Origin: Raskinella chloraquaticus (SeqCode)
Lineage (GTDB): Bacteria > Pseudomonadota > Alphaproteobacteria > Rhizobiales > UBA4765
NCBI GenBank assembly: GCA_002365175.1
Contig: DEZK01000041.1
Coordinates: forward strand, 1 to 64,000
Length of the DNA stretch: 64,000 nucleotides
Reading direction: 5' to 3'
This document shows, piece by piece, positions 19,373 to 28,012 of the stretch (its first letter is position 1; each line of letters begins with the position of its first letter). The notes beneath the pieces were generated by a model. It was not told where the DNA came from, made no database searches, and saw only the letters and a list, made by a program, of their open reading frames with translations. A program made the translations under genes and the position numbers.

Positions 19373-20773
19373 TCACTTACCAACCCCTGGTGAGCCGGCA
19401 AGCGATTTAAGCCATCGGCGTGCCGCCCGCCGCACATTGGCTGGCGCCGTGCCACCTTCCGACACCCGGCTTCTGACGGACGCCGATGGCGAAAGAACGG
19501 CAAGCACATCAGCCGTGATGGCGCCGTGCTCGGCCTGCATGGCGGCAAGCGGCACGCGATGCAGCGGCACGCCCGCCGCGACCGCGCGCGCAACAATGCG
19601 CCCCGTCACATGATGCGCCTCGCGAAACGGCAGACCAAGCGTGCGCACCAGCCAGTCGGCAAGGTCAGTTGCGGTTGAATAGCCGGCACCAGCGGCCTTT
19701 TTCATGGCCGCTTCGTTGAACGTCGCTTCGCTCAGCATGCCGGTCATCGCCGCAATGCACAGTGACAGGCTGGGGAGAGCGTCAAAGAGCGGCTCCTTGT
19801 CCTCCTGCATGTCCTTGCCATAGGTGAGCGGCAATCCCTTCATCACGGTCAGCAGCGCGATCAACGCCCCATTGATGCGCCCCGTCTTGCCGCGCACCAG
19901 CTCGGCTGCATCCGGATTCTTCTTCTGCGGCATGATGGAGGAGCCGGAGGAATAGGAATCGGACATGGTGAGAAAGCCGAAAAAGGGTGTCGTCCAGATC
20001 ACCATCTCCTCGGCAAAGCGCGACAGATGCAGGGCGGCAATGGCGGCAGCTGCCAGCACCTCGATGGCATAATCACGATCAGACACCGCATCGAGCGAAT
20101 TGCGCATCGGCCGCGTAAAACCCAATGCCTTTGCGGTCATCTGACGATCGATGGGAAACGACGTGCCGGCAAGGGCCGCCGCCCCCAGGGGCGATTCATT
20201 GAGGCGCGCACGCGCATCGGCAAAGCGGCTGCGGTCACGTCCCGCCATCTCCACATAGGCCAGCAGATGATGGCCAAGGGTCACCGGCTGGGCTGTCTGC
20301 AGATGGGTGAAACCGGGCATGACGCTGCCCGCATGCTCCAGCGCCAGCTTCGCCAGAACCTCCATGTAAGACGTGAGCTGCACCTCGATGTCATCCACCG
20401 CATCACGGACCCACAGGCGCACATCGGTCGCCACCTGATCATTGCGCGAGCGCGCCGTGTGCAAGCGCTTTGCCGGCTCGCCGATGAGTTCGGCAAGGCG
20501 GCTCTCGACATTCATGTGGATGTCTTCAAGCGCACGCGAGAATGTGAATGTGCCTTGATCAATCTCGCTCTTGACCTGATCAAGCCCGTGGTCGATGGCT
20601 GCGCGGTCGGCAGCCGAAATAATCCCGGTTTGCGCCAGCATGGCTGCATGTGCCTTGGACCCGGCGATATCCTGGGTGTAGAGCTTCTTGTCGAAGTCGA
20701 TGGAGGCGTTGATTTCCTCCATGATGGCAGCCGGCCCGGCGGAAAAACGTCCGCCCCACATCTTGTTGCTCAT
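19373..20773 (-). CDS. argH: Argininosuccinate lyase
   Basis: 466-residue fumarase-superfamily enzyme that cleaves argininosuccinate to arginine and fumarate. Seen: MWGGRF at the N-terminus, [12 protein letters not shown] and [15 protein letters not shown] motifs, and the family signature [11 protein letters not shown] around residues 276-288. The length is typical. It is divergent from the TlpA-like gene with only 58 bp between the start codons, so the two promoters must overlap or be very compact. Confidence 0.96.
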   Translation of the reverse strand: MSNKMWGGRFSAGPAAIMEEINASIDFDKKLYTQDIAGSKAHAAMLAQTGIISAADRAAIDHGLDQVKSEIDQGTFTFSRALEDIHMNVESRLAELIGEPAKRLHTARSRNDQVATDVRLWVRDAVDDIEVQLTSYMEVLAKLALEHAGSVMPGFTHLQTAQPVTLGHHLLAYVEMAGRDRSRFADARARLNESPLGAAALAGTSFPIDRQMTAKALGFTRPMRNSLDAVSDRDYAIEVLAAAAIAALHLSRFAEEMVIWTTPFFGFLTMSDSYSSGSSIMPQKKNPDAAELVRGKTGRINGALIALLTVMKGLPLTYGKDMQEDKEPLFDALPSLSLCIAAMTGMLSEATFNEAAMKKAAGAGYSTATDLADWLVRTLGLPFREAHHVTGRIVARAVAAGVPLHRVPLAAMQAEHGAITADVLAVLSPSASVRSRVSEGGTAPANVRRAARRWLKSLAGSPGVGK

Positions 20774-20831
20774 GCGTATCGGTTCCTGACGGCGCGCGGT
20801 TTGGGACAGAACAGAAAAAGGGAAGGGTTAA

Positions 20832-21488
20832 GTGGCAAGTCAGCAAAACAACCGGAGGCTGTTGGTTGGCGCCCTCCTGTCGGCGTTCGGCCTGTTTGCA
20901 AGCATTGGCGCCGTATACGGGATCAGCGGGCTTTCTGGCAACAGCCCAGCAGCCGGCGAATGCGCGCTTGCCACCGCAAATGCCGAGACGCTGGCGCCGC
21001 TTGCCATCGGCGACGTCGCCGCCTTCCGCGTCGAGAAGAAGCCGGTGATCGCGCCCGATTTCACCTTCCGCGACGGCGAGGGCAATGAACGCCGCGTCGC
21101 TGATTTCAAGGGTCGCACCATCCTTCTGAATTTGTGGGCGATCTGGTGCGCCCCCTGCCGCCACGAAATGCCGGCGCTCGATGCCCTGCAGGCCAATCTC
21201 GGCAGCAAGGCGTTTGAGGTGGTCGCCGTCTCCATTGATCTCGGCAGTCCGGAAAAGCCGCGTCAGTTTCTGTCCGAAATCGGCGCCAAATCACTCGCCT
21301 TCTACCACGACCCGACGGGCAAAGCCTTCTTTACACTGCGCGCCGCCGGCCGCGCCATCGGCATGCCGGCGACACTGATCATCAATGCCGAGGGCTGCGT
21401 CGCGGGACACATGCTGGGGGCCGCCAACTGGTCATCAAATGATGCCGTCAAGCTCATCCTGGCCGTGCAGAAAGCGCAGGAAAAATAG
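20832..21488 (+). CDS. tlpA: TlpA-family thiol:disulfide oxidoreductase
   Basis: 218 residues with an N-terminal membrane anchor (about residues 9-30) and a periplasmic thioredoxin-like domain containing the WCAPC active site (about residue 103). It also has the cis-Pro region GMPATL and an additional cysteine near residue 44. TlpA-type proteins keep cysteines reduced outside the cytoplasm, for example in cytochrome oxidase copper-site assembly. The start is GTG 20832 with GGAAGG about 6 bases upstream. The argH-tlpA divergent pair is a recurrent rhizobial arrangement. Confidence 0.88.
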   Translation: MASQQNNRRLLVGALLSAFGLFASIGAVYGISGLSGNSPAAGECALATANAETLAPLAIGDVAAFRVEKKPVIAPDFTFRDGEGNERRVADFKGRTILLNLWAIWCAPCRHEMPALDALQANLGSKAFEVVAVSIDLGSPEKPRQFLSEIGAKSLAFYHDPTGKAFFTLRAAGRAIGMPATLIINAEGCVAGHMLGAANWSSNDAVKLILAVQKAQEK

Positions 21489-21499
21489 GTGGCGAACGC

Positions 21500-22201
21500 T
21501 TAGCCCGTGAAACGCGTTGCTTGCGGTTTGTCCTGCGGCACTTGCGGCGAGAACTCCTTCGCGTCGGCAAACGCAGCAGCAAAAGCCGGCCGCTTGGACA
21601 ATCTCGAGATATAGCTGCGGAACACGTCATCGCGGCACATGCCATAGCCGCGCGCCCAGAACACACAATGCCCCATCATGCAGTCGGCGGCGGAAAACAT
21701 CTCGCCACCGATGAAGCTTGCCGCCGTGAGGCGCTTGGCGAGCTGCGGCTCGATCTCGTCGGCAAATTTCTTGCGATAGCGCGCAATCGTCCGGGGGTCG
21801 CGCTCGGCCGACGGCAGGACATGCTCATGGATGCGTATCTGCCACAGCATCATATCGACCGGGCCGGCGCCAAAATGCAGCATCTGCAGGTAATCGGCGC
21901 GCGCTGATGACAATCCCGGTGGTGGCGCGAGTTGATGACCAGGATAGGCATCAGCCAGGAATGCCAGCATCGCAGCGCTTTCATGCATGACCTGCCTCGT
22001 GCCGTCCTCCCACTCGATGTCAAGAACCGGCACGCCGTGATTGGGATTGAGACGCAGGAACTCCGGCCCATATTGCTGGCCATCATAGAGGTTCACGCGC
22101 TCCATCTCGAAAGCATCCCCCAGCACCTCATGCAACAACCATTTGACGCGCGCGCTGCGCGAAGCCGGGTAATGATAGAGTTTGAGGCGGGTGATCGACA
22201 T
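21500..22201 (-). CDS. Glutathione S-transferase family protein
   Basis: 233 residues. The N-terminal thioredoxin-fold domain carries YHYPASRSARVKWLL (active-site Ser region), HGVPVL with the cis-Pro, and HESAAML, which binds the glutathione glutamyl group. An all-helical C-terminal domain contains SAADCMMG. ATG 22201 was chosen because GAGGT lies 8 bases upstream and upstream residues are not family-like. The substrate is unknown. The gene is divergent from a cytochrome P450, so a detoxification or small-molecule role is plausible but not shown. Confidence 0.88.
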   Translation of the reverse strand: MSITRLKLYHYPASRSARVKWLLHEVLGDAFEMERVNLYDGQQYGPEFLRLNPNHGVPVLDIEWEDGTRQVMHESAAMLAFLADAYPGHQLAPPPGLSSARADYLQMLHFGAGPVDMMLWQIRIHEHVLPSAERDPRTIARYRKKFADEIEPQLAKRLTAASFIGGEMFSAADCMMGHCVFWARGYGMCRDDVFRSYISRLSKRPAFAAAFADAKEFSPQVPQDKPQATRFTG

Positions 22202-22279
22202 GGGTGTAACCTCGTCGCGACGATTGAAGAGGACGCAACATAGCCCCAATATGGGTGCCGGTTGCAACGCCGATTGCCC

Positions 22280-22298
22280 TTAACGTAAGCTTGCTTAA
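22280..22298. promoter_or_regulatory. Imperfect dyad between GST and P450 genes
   Basis: Two TTAACG blocks flank a central AAGCTT, with partial dyad symmetry in the gap between the divergent GST and P450 genes. The spacing of the TTAA blocks (11 bases) does not fit the 7 bases of a CtrA box. It may be an operator for a local regulator. Confidence 0.2.
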
Positions 22299-22340
22299 CG
22301 CTGCGCATCCCACGCCCGCGCAGCCAGTGTGGATCACGCC

Positions 22341-23606
22341 ATGCCAGACATGATGGTCGCTCAAACCGGCACGCCGGCATCTCACCCTGCGGACAATGCG
22401 CGCCAGCTTGCTGCCGATTTCGATCTGCGGCACCTGCCCGCGTCATTCTACGACGACCCCTACCCGACCTTTCACGCCCTTCGTGCGAGCAACCCGGTCC
22501 TCCCCCTTGGTCCCGGCAGCTACCTGCTGACGCGCCATGCCGATCTCATGACCGTCTACAAGGACGCGAAACTCTTCTCGTCTGACAAAAAGGCGGAATT
22601 CCTGCCCAAATTCGGCAATGGCCTGCTCTATCAGCACCACACGACAAGCCTCATCTTCAACGATCCACCGCTCCATACGCGGGTTCGCCGTATCATCGCG
22701 GGTGCGCTCAATCCGCGCGCTGTTGCTGATCTTGAAGGGCCGATGATCACCATGGTGGACGGGCTTCTTGATCGCATGGCGGCCAGGGGAGAGGCTGACA
22801 TCATCGCCGATCTGGCGGCTTCAGTGCCGATCGAGGTGATCGGCAACCTGCTCGCCATCCCTCATGAGCGCCGTGGACCGTTACGCGACTGGTCGCTTGC
22901 CATTCTGGGCGCGCTTGAGCCGCAGCCAACAGCCGCCATGCTGGAGAGCGGGGAGATCGCGGTACGCGATTTTCTGGATTATCTGCGCGTGCTGGTCGCC
23001 GAGCGTCGGGCAAGCCCCGGTAACCCCGACAGCGACGTTTTGACGCGGCTCATCCAGGGCGAGACGGATGGCGAACAACTGTCAGAAATCGAATTACTGC
23101 AGAACTGCATTTTCATTCTCAATGCCGGCCACGAGACGACCACCAATCTCATCGGCAACGGGCTCTTCAATCTTCTCGAATGGCCGCAGGAAAAGGCAAG
23201 ATTACTTGCCAACCCCGCGCTCATCACCTCGGCGATAGAGGAGTTCTTGCGCTTCGACAGCCCCGTCCAGCTCGGCAATCGCATCACCACCGCGCCAACC
23301 CGGCTGGGCGATGTTGATATGCCAGCCGGTACCTTCGTTACGCTGGCCATTGCTGCGGCAAATCGCGATCCCGCAGCATTCACCGATCCTGACCGGCTCG
23401 ATCTCGCCCGCCTGAATAATCGCCACGTCGCCTTTGCATCCGGCGTTCACGTCTGTGTCGGCCTGACGATTGCCCGCATGGAAGGGCGCGTGGCGATCTT
23501 ACGTTTTCTGCAGCGTTTCCCGAATTATCGCCTGTCGGGCGCACCTGTGCGTGGCAACCGGGCGCGCTTTCGTGGTTTTCTGGCGCTGCCCGTCCATCTC
23601 GGCTGA
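22341..23606 (+). CDS. Cytochrome P450
   Basis: 421-residue soluble bacterial P450. Seen: I-helix AGHETTTN (proton relay Glu-Thr), K-helix ExxR as EEFLR, and the haem loop FASGVHVCVG with the axial Cys at about residue 372, an exact FxxGxHxCxG. Such enzymes insert one oxygen atom and need a ferredoxin and a ferredoxin reductase; neither gene is adjacent. A GTG at 22329 is an alternative start 12 bases upstream. The substrate cannot be predicted. Confidence 0.93.
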   Translation: MPDMMVAQTGTPASHPADNARQLAADFDLRHLPASFYDDPYPTFHALRASNPVLPLGPGSYLLTRHADLMTVYKDAKLFSSDKKAEFLPKFGNGLLYQHHTTSLIFNDPPLHTRVRRIIAGALNPRAVADLEGPMITMVDGLLDRMAARGEADIIADLAASVPIEVIGNLLAIPHERRGPLRDWSLAILGALEPQPTAAMLESGEIAVRDFLDYLRVLVAERRASPGNPDSDVLTRLIQGETDGEQLSEIELLQNCIFILNAGHETTTNLIGNGLFNLLEWPQEKARLLANPALITSAIEEFLRFDSPVQLGNRITTAPTRLGDVDMPAGTFVTLAIAAANRDPAAFTDPDRLDLARLNNRHVAFASGVHVCVGLTIARMEGRVAILRFLQRFPNYRLSGAPVRGNRARFRGFLALPVHLG

Positions 23607-23632
23607 GTGCCGGTGCCGCAACGAGGCAGCAC

Positions 23633-24520
23633 TCAGCGCGTTGGCACCGGCTTCTCGCCGCGATAATCGTAAAACCCACGCTGGGTCTTGCGCCCCAGCC
23701 AACCGGCCTCGACATATTTGACGAGCAACGGGCAGGGGCGGTATTTCGAATCAGCCAGCCCATCATGCAGCACCTGCATCACCGACAGGCAGGTATCAAG
23801 CCCGATGAAATCGGCAAGCTGCAGCGGCCCCATCGGATGGTTCGCCCCAAGACGCATGGCCGTATCAATGGATTCGACCGAGCCCACACCCTCATAGAGA
23901 GTATAAACCGCCTCGTTGATCATCGGCAGCAGGATACGGTTGACGATGAAGGCGGGAAAATCCTCCGCCACCGCCATCGTCTTGCCGAGTTTGCGCACCA
24001 GATTTTTGCAGGCATCAAAAGTGTCATCATCGGTGGCAATGCCACGGATGACCTCGACGAGGGGCATCAGCGGAACCGGATTCATGAAATGAATGCCGAT
24101 GAAACGCCCCGGACGATCGGTCGACGCCGCGAGGCGGGTGATGGAGATCGACGACGTGTTGGACGCCAGAAGAGCATCCGGCCGCACCACCTTGCATACG
24201 GCGGCAAAAATCTTGCGCTTGACTTCTTCGTTCTCAACCGCGCTCTCGATCACGAGATCGGTATCAGCGAGCGCCTCGGGTTTTTCGCTCGCGGTAATAC
24301 GCGCCAGTCCGGCAGCGCGATCAGCCTCCGTGATGGTCCCGCGTGCCACCTGGCGGGCCATATTGCCATTGATCGTCGCCAGCCCCGACTGCACGCGCTC
24401 GAGCGTCACGTCGCTGAGGATGACATCGTAACCGGCAAGCGCGCACACATGAGCGATACCATTGCCCATCTGCCCGGCGCCAATGATGCCAATCGTTCGG
24501 ATATCTGGTGTCATAGACAT
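23633..24520 (-). CDS. hbd: 3-hydroxyacyl-CoA (3-hydroxybutyryl-CoA) dehydrogenase
   Basis: 295 residues. NAD-binding GIIGAGQMGNGIAHV at about residues 11-25, then SNTSSISITRLA, the catalytic HFMNPVPLMPLVEV (His) and a C-terminal 3HCDH domain with LGANHPMGPLQLADFIGLD. It oxidises (S)-3-hydroxybutyryl-CoA to acetoacetyl-CoA, or the reverse. It is the last gene of the minus-strand set beginning with mcd, 48 bp after etfA. This order (etfB-etfA-hbd) recurs in Hyphomicrobiales. A second ATG two codons in is possible. Confidence 0.93.
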   Translation of the reverse strand: MSMTPDIRTIGIIGAGQMGNGIAHVCALAGYDVILSDVTLERVQSGLATINGNMARQVARGTITEADRAAGLARITASEKPEALADTDLVIESAVENEEVKRKIFAAVCKVVRPDALLASNTSSISITRLAASTDRPGRFIGIHFMNPVPLMPLVEVIRGIATDDDTFDACKNLVRKLGKTMAVAEDFPAFIVNRILLPMINEAVYTLYEGVGSVESIDTAMRLGANHPMGPLQLADFIGLDTCLSVMQVLHDGLADSKYRPCPLLVKYVEAGWLGRKTQRGFYDYRGEKPVPTR

Positions 24521-24568
24521 GCCCCGCTCGCGCCTGGCCAGCCGTCGACCCTACCCCCGCGCCCCATG

Positions 24569-25513
24569 CTACTTGCCGATCTTGCTGAGTTCGGCCTGAA
24601 GTTCGGGCAACACGGTGAAGAGATCACCGACGAGACCGTAATCAGCCACCTGGAAGATCGGCGCTTCCTCATCCTTGTTGATGGCCACGATAACCTTGGA
24701 ATCTTTCATCCCGGCCAGATGCTGGATGGCGCCTGAGATGCCGATGGCGACGTAAAGATCAGGCGCCACGACCTTGCCCGTTTGTCCCACCTGATAATCA
24801 TTGGGCGCATAGCCGGCATCGACCGCCGCGCGCGAGGCGCCAACGGCTGCACCGAGCTTGTCGGCAAGCGGCTCGATCATTTCCTTGAATTTGTCGGACG
24901 AGCCAAGCGCCCGCCCGCCGGAGACGATGATCTTGGCCGATGTCAGTTCCGGGCGATCCGACTTCGACAATTCTTCAGCAACGAATTGCGACAGCCCGGC
25001 TGCGGCGGGAACGCCGACAGCCTCAATGGGCGCCGCGCCGCCTTCGGCTGCCGCCTTGAAGGAGGCTGTGCGCACCGTGACGACTTTTTTGGCATCCTGC
25101 GACTGCACCGTCTGGATGGCGTTTCCGGCATAGATCGGTCGCTCGAACGTATCAGCACCGTGAACGGCGATCACTTCTGAAATCTGCATCACATCAAGGA
25201 GTGCGGCGACGCGCGGCATGACATTCTTGCCGGTCGTGGAGGCAGCCGCGATGATCGCATCATACCCATTCGCAAGACTGACGATGAGGGCCGCCATCGG
25301 CTCTGCCAGCTGATGGGCAAGCGACGCATCATCTGCCACCCTGATTTTAGCCACACCGGCGAGCCTGGAGGCCGCCTGCGCCACCGTGCCGCACTGACTG
25401 CCCGCGACCAGCACATGGATATCGCCGCCCATTGCTATGGCAGCGGTCAAAGCCTTGTGGGTCGAATCTTTCAAAACATTGTCGGCGTGTTCAGCGACAA
25501 GAAGAATGGTCAT
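24569..25513 (-). CDS. etfA: Electron transfer flavoprotein alpha subunit
   Basis: 314 residues. The C-terminal FAD domain shows [34 protein letters not shown] and the signature [16 protein letters not shown] (about residues 262-277). ETF takes electrons from acyl-CoA dehydrogenases and passes them to ETF:ubiquinone oxidoreductase. GGAG lies 7 bases before ATG 25513. A 121-bp spacer containing a palindromic repeat separates it from etfB, which is unusual because etfB and etfA are normally almost contiguous. Confidence 0.96.
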   Translation of the reverse strand: MTILLVAEHADNVLKDSTHKALTAAIAMGGDIHVLVAGSQCGTVAQAASRLAGVAKIRVADDASLAHQLAEPMAALIVSLANGYDAIIAAASTTGKNVMPRVAALLDVMQISEVIAVHGADTFERPIYAGNAIQTVQSQDAKKVVTVRTASFKAAAEGGAAPIEAVGVPAAAGLSQFVAEELSKSDRPELTSAKIIVSGGRALGSSDKFKEMIEPLADKLGAAVGASRAAVDAGYAPNDYQVGQTGKVVAPDLYVAIGISGAIQHLAGMKDSKVIVAINKDEEAPIFQVADYGLVGDLFTVLPELQAELSKIGK

Positions 25514-25531
25514 CTTTTGGCTCCGTGAACC

Positions 25532-25640
25532 CTAGAGCATGCTGCGAAAAAAAGTGGAAACCGGCTTTTCGATAACAGCATGCGAAAACAATAAGATAAG
25601 AGCATGTTGCGATTTCGTGTTACCGCAATCTGTACTAGAG
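25532..25640. repeat. Dispersed palindromic repeat, copy A
   Basis: About 108 bp, near-identical to 31678-31783. Both copies begin with CTAG and end with CTAG. Internally GCATGCTG (25538-25545) pairs with CAGCATGC (25576-25583), and just inside it CGAAAA pairs with TTTTCG, giving a hairpin of about 14 bp. It fills the etfB-etfA spacer, and its right-hand CTAG contains the etfB stop codon. The sequence resembles intergenic palindromic repeats common in Hyphomicrobiales genomes. Confidence 0.85.
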
Positions 25641-26387
25641 AACGCCCGCTTCGTTTTTCAGCTTGGCAACCAGTTCGGCAACCGACCCGACCTTGCCTCC
25701 CGCCTTGCGCTGCGGCGGCTCGGTCGTTTTCAGCACTTTGAGGCGCGGCGCCATATCCACACCGAAATCAGCCGGCGTCTTTTCATCAAGCGGCTTCTTC
25801 TTGGCCTTCATGATGTTGGGAAGCGAGGCATAGCGCGGCTCGTTGAGGCGCAGGTCGGTGGTCACGATCGCCGGCAACGTCAGTTTGACCGTCTGCAGAC
25901 CGCCATCAACCTCACGGGTGACCGACAGGTCGGAGCCATTGATCTCGACCTTCGAGGCAAACGTGCCCTGTGCCCAGCCAAGGAGGGCTGCCAGCATCTG
26001 CCCTGTCTGGTTGCAGTCATCATCAATGGCCTGCTTGCCCAGAATGATGAGATCGGGCTTTTCCACCTCGGCGATGGCCTTGAGAATTTTGGCAACCGCC
26101 AGCGGCTCGCTCACCGCATCGGTTTTGACCAGGATACCGCGATCAGCACCCATGGCAAGCGCGGTACGGATGGTTTCAGCCGCCTTGTCCGGCCCGATCG
26201 ATACCGCCACGATCTCACCTTTGGCGATGCCCTTTTCCTTCAGGCGGATCGCTTCTTCAATAGCGATTTCGTCAAACGGATTCATCGACATCTTGATATT
26301 GGCAAGCTCAACGCCCGACCCGTCGGCCTTGACCCGGATCTTGACGTTGTAATCGACCACCCGTTTCACCGGGACAAGTATCTTCAT
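25635..26387 (-). CDS. etfB: Electron transfer flavoprotein beta subunit
   Basis: 250 residues beginning [14 protein letters not shown], the classic EtfB start. The family signature falls in the [24 protein letters not shown] stretch, and AMGADRG / GKQAIDDD nucleotide-binding segments are present. EtfB binds AMP and shuttles electrons with EtfA. I chose ATG 26387 because the 35 residues coded upstream do not match the family. The stop TAG lies within the end of a dispersed repeat. It is 116 bp downstream of the rhomboid gene and may have its own promoter there. Confidence 0.96.
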   Translation of the reverse strand: MKILVPVKRVVDYNVKIRVKADGSGVELANIKMSMNPFDEIAIEEAIRLKEKGIAKGEIVAVSIGPDKAAETIRTALAMGADRGILVKTDAVSEPLAVAKILKAIAEVEKPDLIILGKQAIDDDCNQTGQMLAALLGWAQGTFASKVEINGSDLSVTREVDGGLQTVKLTLPAIVTTDLRLNEPRYASLPNIMKAKKKPLDEKTPADFGVDMAPRLKVLKTTEPPQRKAGGKVGSVAELVAKLKNEAGVL

Positions 26388-26503
26388 GACGGCGAGCGCT
26401 CCCTTGTCATGCCTTTTTATGGTTGGCGACCGTAACGGCCCCGTCCGGCAAAAGTCAACGCACCGCAACATCGCAGCGCCTGATTTCGCCAATCAGCCGG
26501 TAT

Positions 26504-27187
26504 TCATACGTAAATTCGTCGCCGCATCGTCAGGATGATGACAGCCCCCGCAGCAAGGCCGCCGATATGGGCAAGCCATGCGACGCCATCGCCTTGCGCC
26601 CCGCTCAGCACCTGCCAGAATTGAATGACGATCCAGCCGCCTAGCGCCAGCCATGCCTCGACCCTGAGCGGCAGACGCCAGAAGAGCAACACCCAGACAC
26701 GGGCATGAGGAAACAGCAGGAAATAGGCGGCGATAACACCCGCCACCGCGCCCGAGGCGCCGATCAGCGGGGCTTCGGAGGCGTGCGGTCCGAGCCAGGC
26801 AAATGTCAGCGCCGCAACAACGCCACATGTGAGATAAAACAGAACATAGCGCCAGGACCCCAGCGCATCTTCGATGTTGTCGCCAAACACCCACAAAAAC
26901 AGCATGTTGCCGATCAGATGCAGCCAGTCGACATGAAGAAACATATAGGTGAACGGCGTCAGCACCTGCGGGATCAGATAAAGATGCGCCGGCAGATCGG
27001 CATAGCGGTTGAGAACAGCCGGTATGACGCCAAGCCCCAGGCTCGCTCGTTGCAACCCCTCATCACCGGCGACCAGGCCGGAACCAACCATGAGATGAAC
27101 AAGGACCGTGAGGGCGATGATCGTCCAGTTGGCATAGGCATGAACGATGTGGCGTAGCGGATTGTCGTCGTGAAGCGGGATGACCAT
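26504..27187 (-). CDS. Rhomboid family intramembrane serine protease
   Basis: 227 residues with six or so membrane helices. The catalytic Ser145 lies in GASGA and His207 in AHIGG. H90 and N94 in HLIGN form the oxyanion-side motif of rhomboids. These proteases cut transmembrane substrates within the bilayer; the substrate here is unknown. It lies 9 bp after the adenosyltransferase gene in the mcd-led set. That position is shared by related genomes and does not by itself imply a role in acyl-CoA metabolism. Confidence 0.93.
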   Translation of the reverse strand: MVIPLHDDNPLRHIVHAYANWTIIALTVLVHLMVGSGLVAGDEGLQRASLGLGVIPAVLNRYADLPAHLYLIPQVLTPFTYMFLHVDWLHLIGNMLFLWVFGDNIEDALGSWRYVLFYLTCGVVAALTFAWLGPHASEAPLIGASGAVAGVIAAYFLLFPHARVWVLLFWRLPLRVEAWLALGGWIVIQFWQVLSGAQGDGVAWLAHIGGLAAGAVIILTMRRRIYV

Positions 27188-27196
27188 GGAGAGATC

Positions 27197-27772
27197 CTAG
27201 CACGCGCCGTCTTTTGACCACAGGACGTCCCCTTCGCCGCGACCATTCACATGGCGACCGGCGACAAAAAAGAAATCCGACAGGCGATTGACGTATTTGA
27301 GCGCGTCATCCGACACCCCCGCCCCGTCATGGGCAGCAAGCTCGACCATCAGCCGCTCCGCCCGCCGGCACACCGTCCGGCACTGGTGGAGATAGGCCGC
27401 AGCCGGCGTCCCGCCAGGCAGAATGAAGGCTTTGAGCGGCGGCAATTCGCCGGTGAGCCGGTCGATATCATCCTCGATGCGCTTCACATGCGCAGATGAG
27501 ATGCGCGGCACCGGAAACGCCGGCGGCTCATCGCCTTCCGGCGTGCACAGATCGGCACCAAGATCGAACAGATCATGCTGGATGCGCCCCAGCATCGCAT
27601 CCACCACCGGCTCGCGGTCAAGCGTGTGGAGGCGCGCCACGCCGATGGCGGCGTTGGTCTCATCGATTGTGCCATAGGCGCTGACCCGCAGATCGAATTT
27701 CTTCACCCGCTGGCCGCTGAAGAGCCCGGTCGTACCGTCATCACCCGTACGGGTATAAATGCGTGTTGCCAT
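27197..27772 (-). CDS. pduO: ATP:cob(I)alamin adenosyltransferase, PduO type
   Basis: 191 residues starting MATRIYTRTGDDGTTGLFSG, the ATP-binding N-terminus of PduO-type enzymes. It also has the LGADLCTPE and FILPGGTPAAAYLHQCRTVCRRAER motifs that line the active site. It makes adenosylcobalamin from cob(I)alamin and ATP. Adenosylcobalamin is the cofactor of ethylmalonyl-CoA mutase (ecm, about 9 kb away) and methylmalonyl-CoA mutase. Its place just downstream of mcd supports a supply role for the ethylmalonyl-CoA pathway (inference). Confidence 0.94.
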   Translation of the reverse strand: MATRIYTRTGDDGTTGLFSGQRVKKFDLRVSAYGTIDETNAAIGVARLHTLDREPVVDAMLGRIQHDLFDLGADLCTPEGDEPPAFPVPRISSAHVKRIEDDIDRLTGELPPLKAFILPGGTPAAAYLHQCRTVCRRAERLMVELAAHDGAGVSDDALKYVNRLSDFFFVAGRHVNGRGEGDVLWSKDGAC

Positions 27773-27794
27773 CGCCGACCTGTGCCTTTGTCCG

Positions 27795-27986
27795 CTAGCG
27801 GCCAGACAACCACAGAAGCGCCATCAACACCATGACAGCGACGAATTGCAGCATGACGCGCATGCGCATCAGACGCTGCGAGGTGTTGGCAGAGCCCCCC
27901 TTGGCCATGTTCCACAGTCCGCGAACAAGCACAACCACGACAGCCAAAACGGCCAGAAAGGAGAGAATTTTGACGATCGTGTCCAT
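27795..27986 (-). CDS. Small HIG1-like / twin transmembrane protein
   Basis: 63 residues with two predicted helices (about residues 5-26 and 43-61) joined by a basic, Ser/Asn-rich loop ending QRLMRMRVMLQF. That R-M-R-x-x-L-Q pattern is typical of HIG1-domain and twin-transmembrane proteins of Alphaproteobacteria. Some HIG1 proteins associate with respiratory complexes, but the role of this group is not established. It lies 26 bp after mcd and 22 bp before the adenosyltransferase gene, so it is very likely co-transcribed with them. Confidence 0.8.
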   Translation of the reverse strand: MDTIVKILSFLAVLAVVVVLVRGLWNMAKGGSANTSQRLMRMRVMLQFVAVMVLMALLWLSGR

Positions 27987-28012
27987 GGTGCCTCTACTCT
28001 CTCGCTGAAATG

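Noticed and set aside
20027..21088. Long plus-strand frame across argH and the tlpA start
   Set aside because: Antisense to argH catalytic regions and out of frame with tlpA; no recognisable protein.
22280..22298. CtrA box before the P450 gene
   Set aside because: Both TTAA blocks are present but are separated by 11 bases rather than 7.
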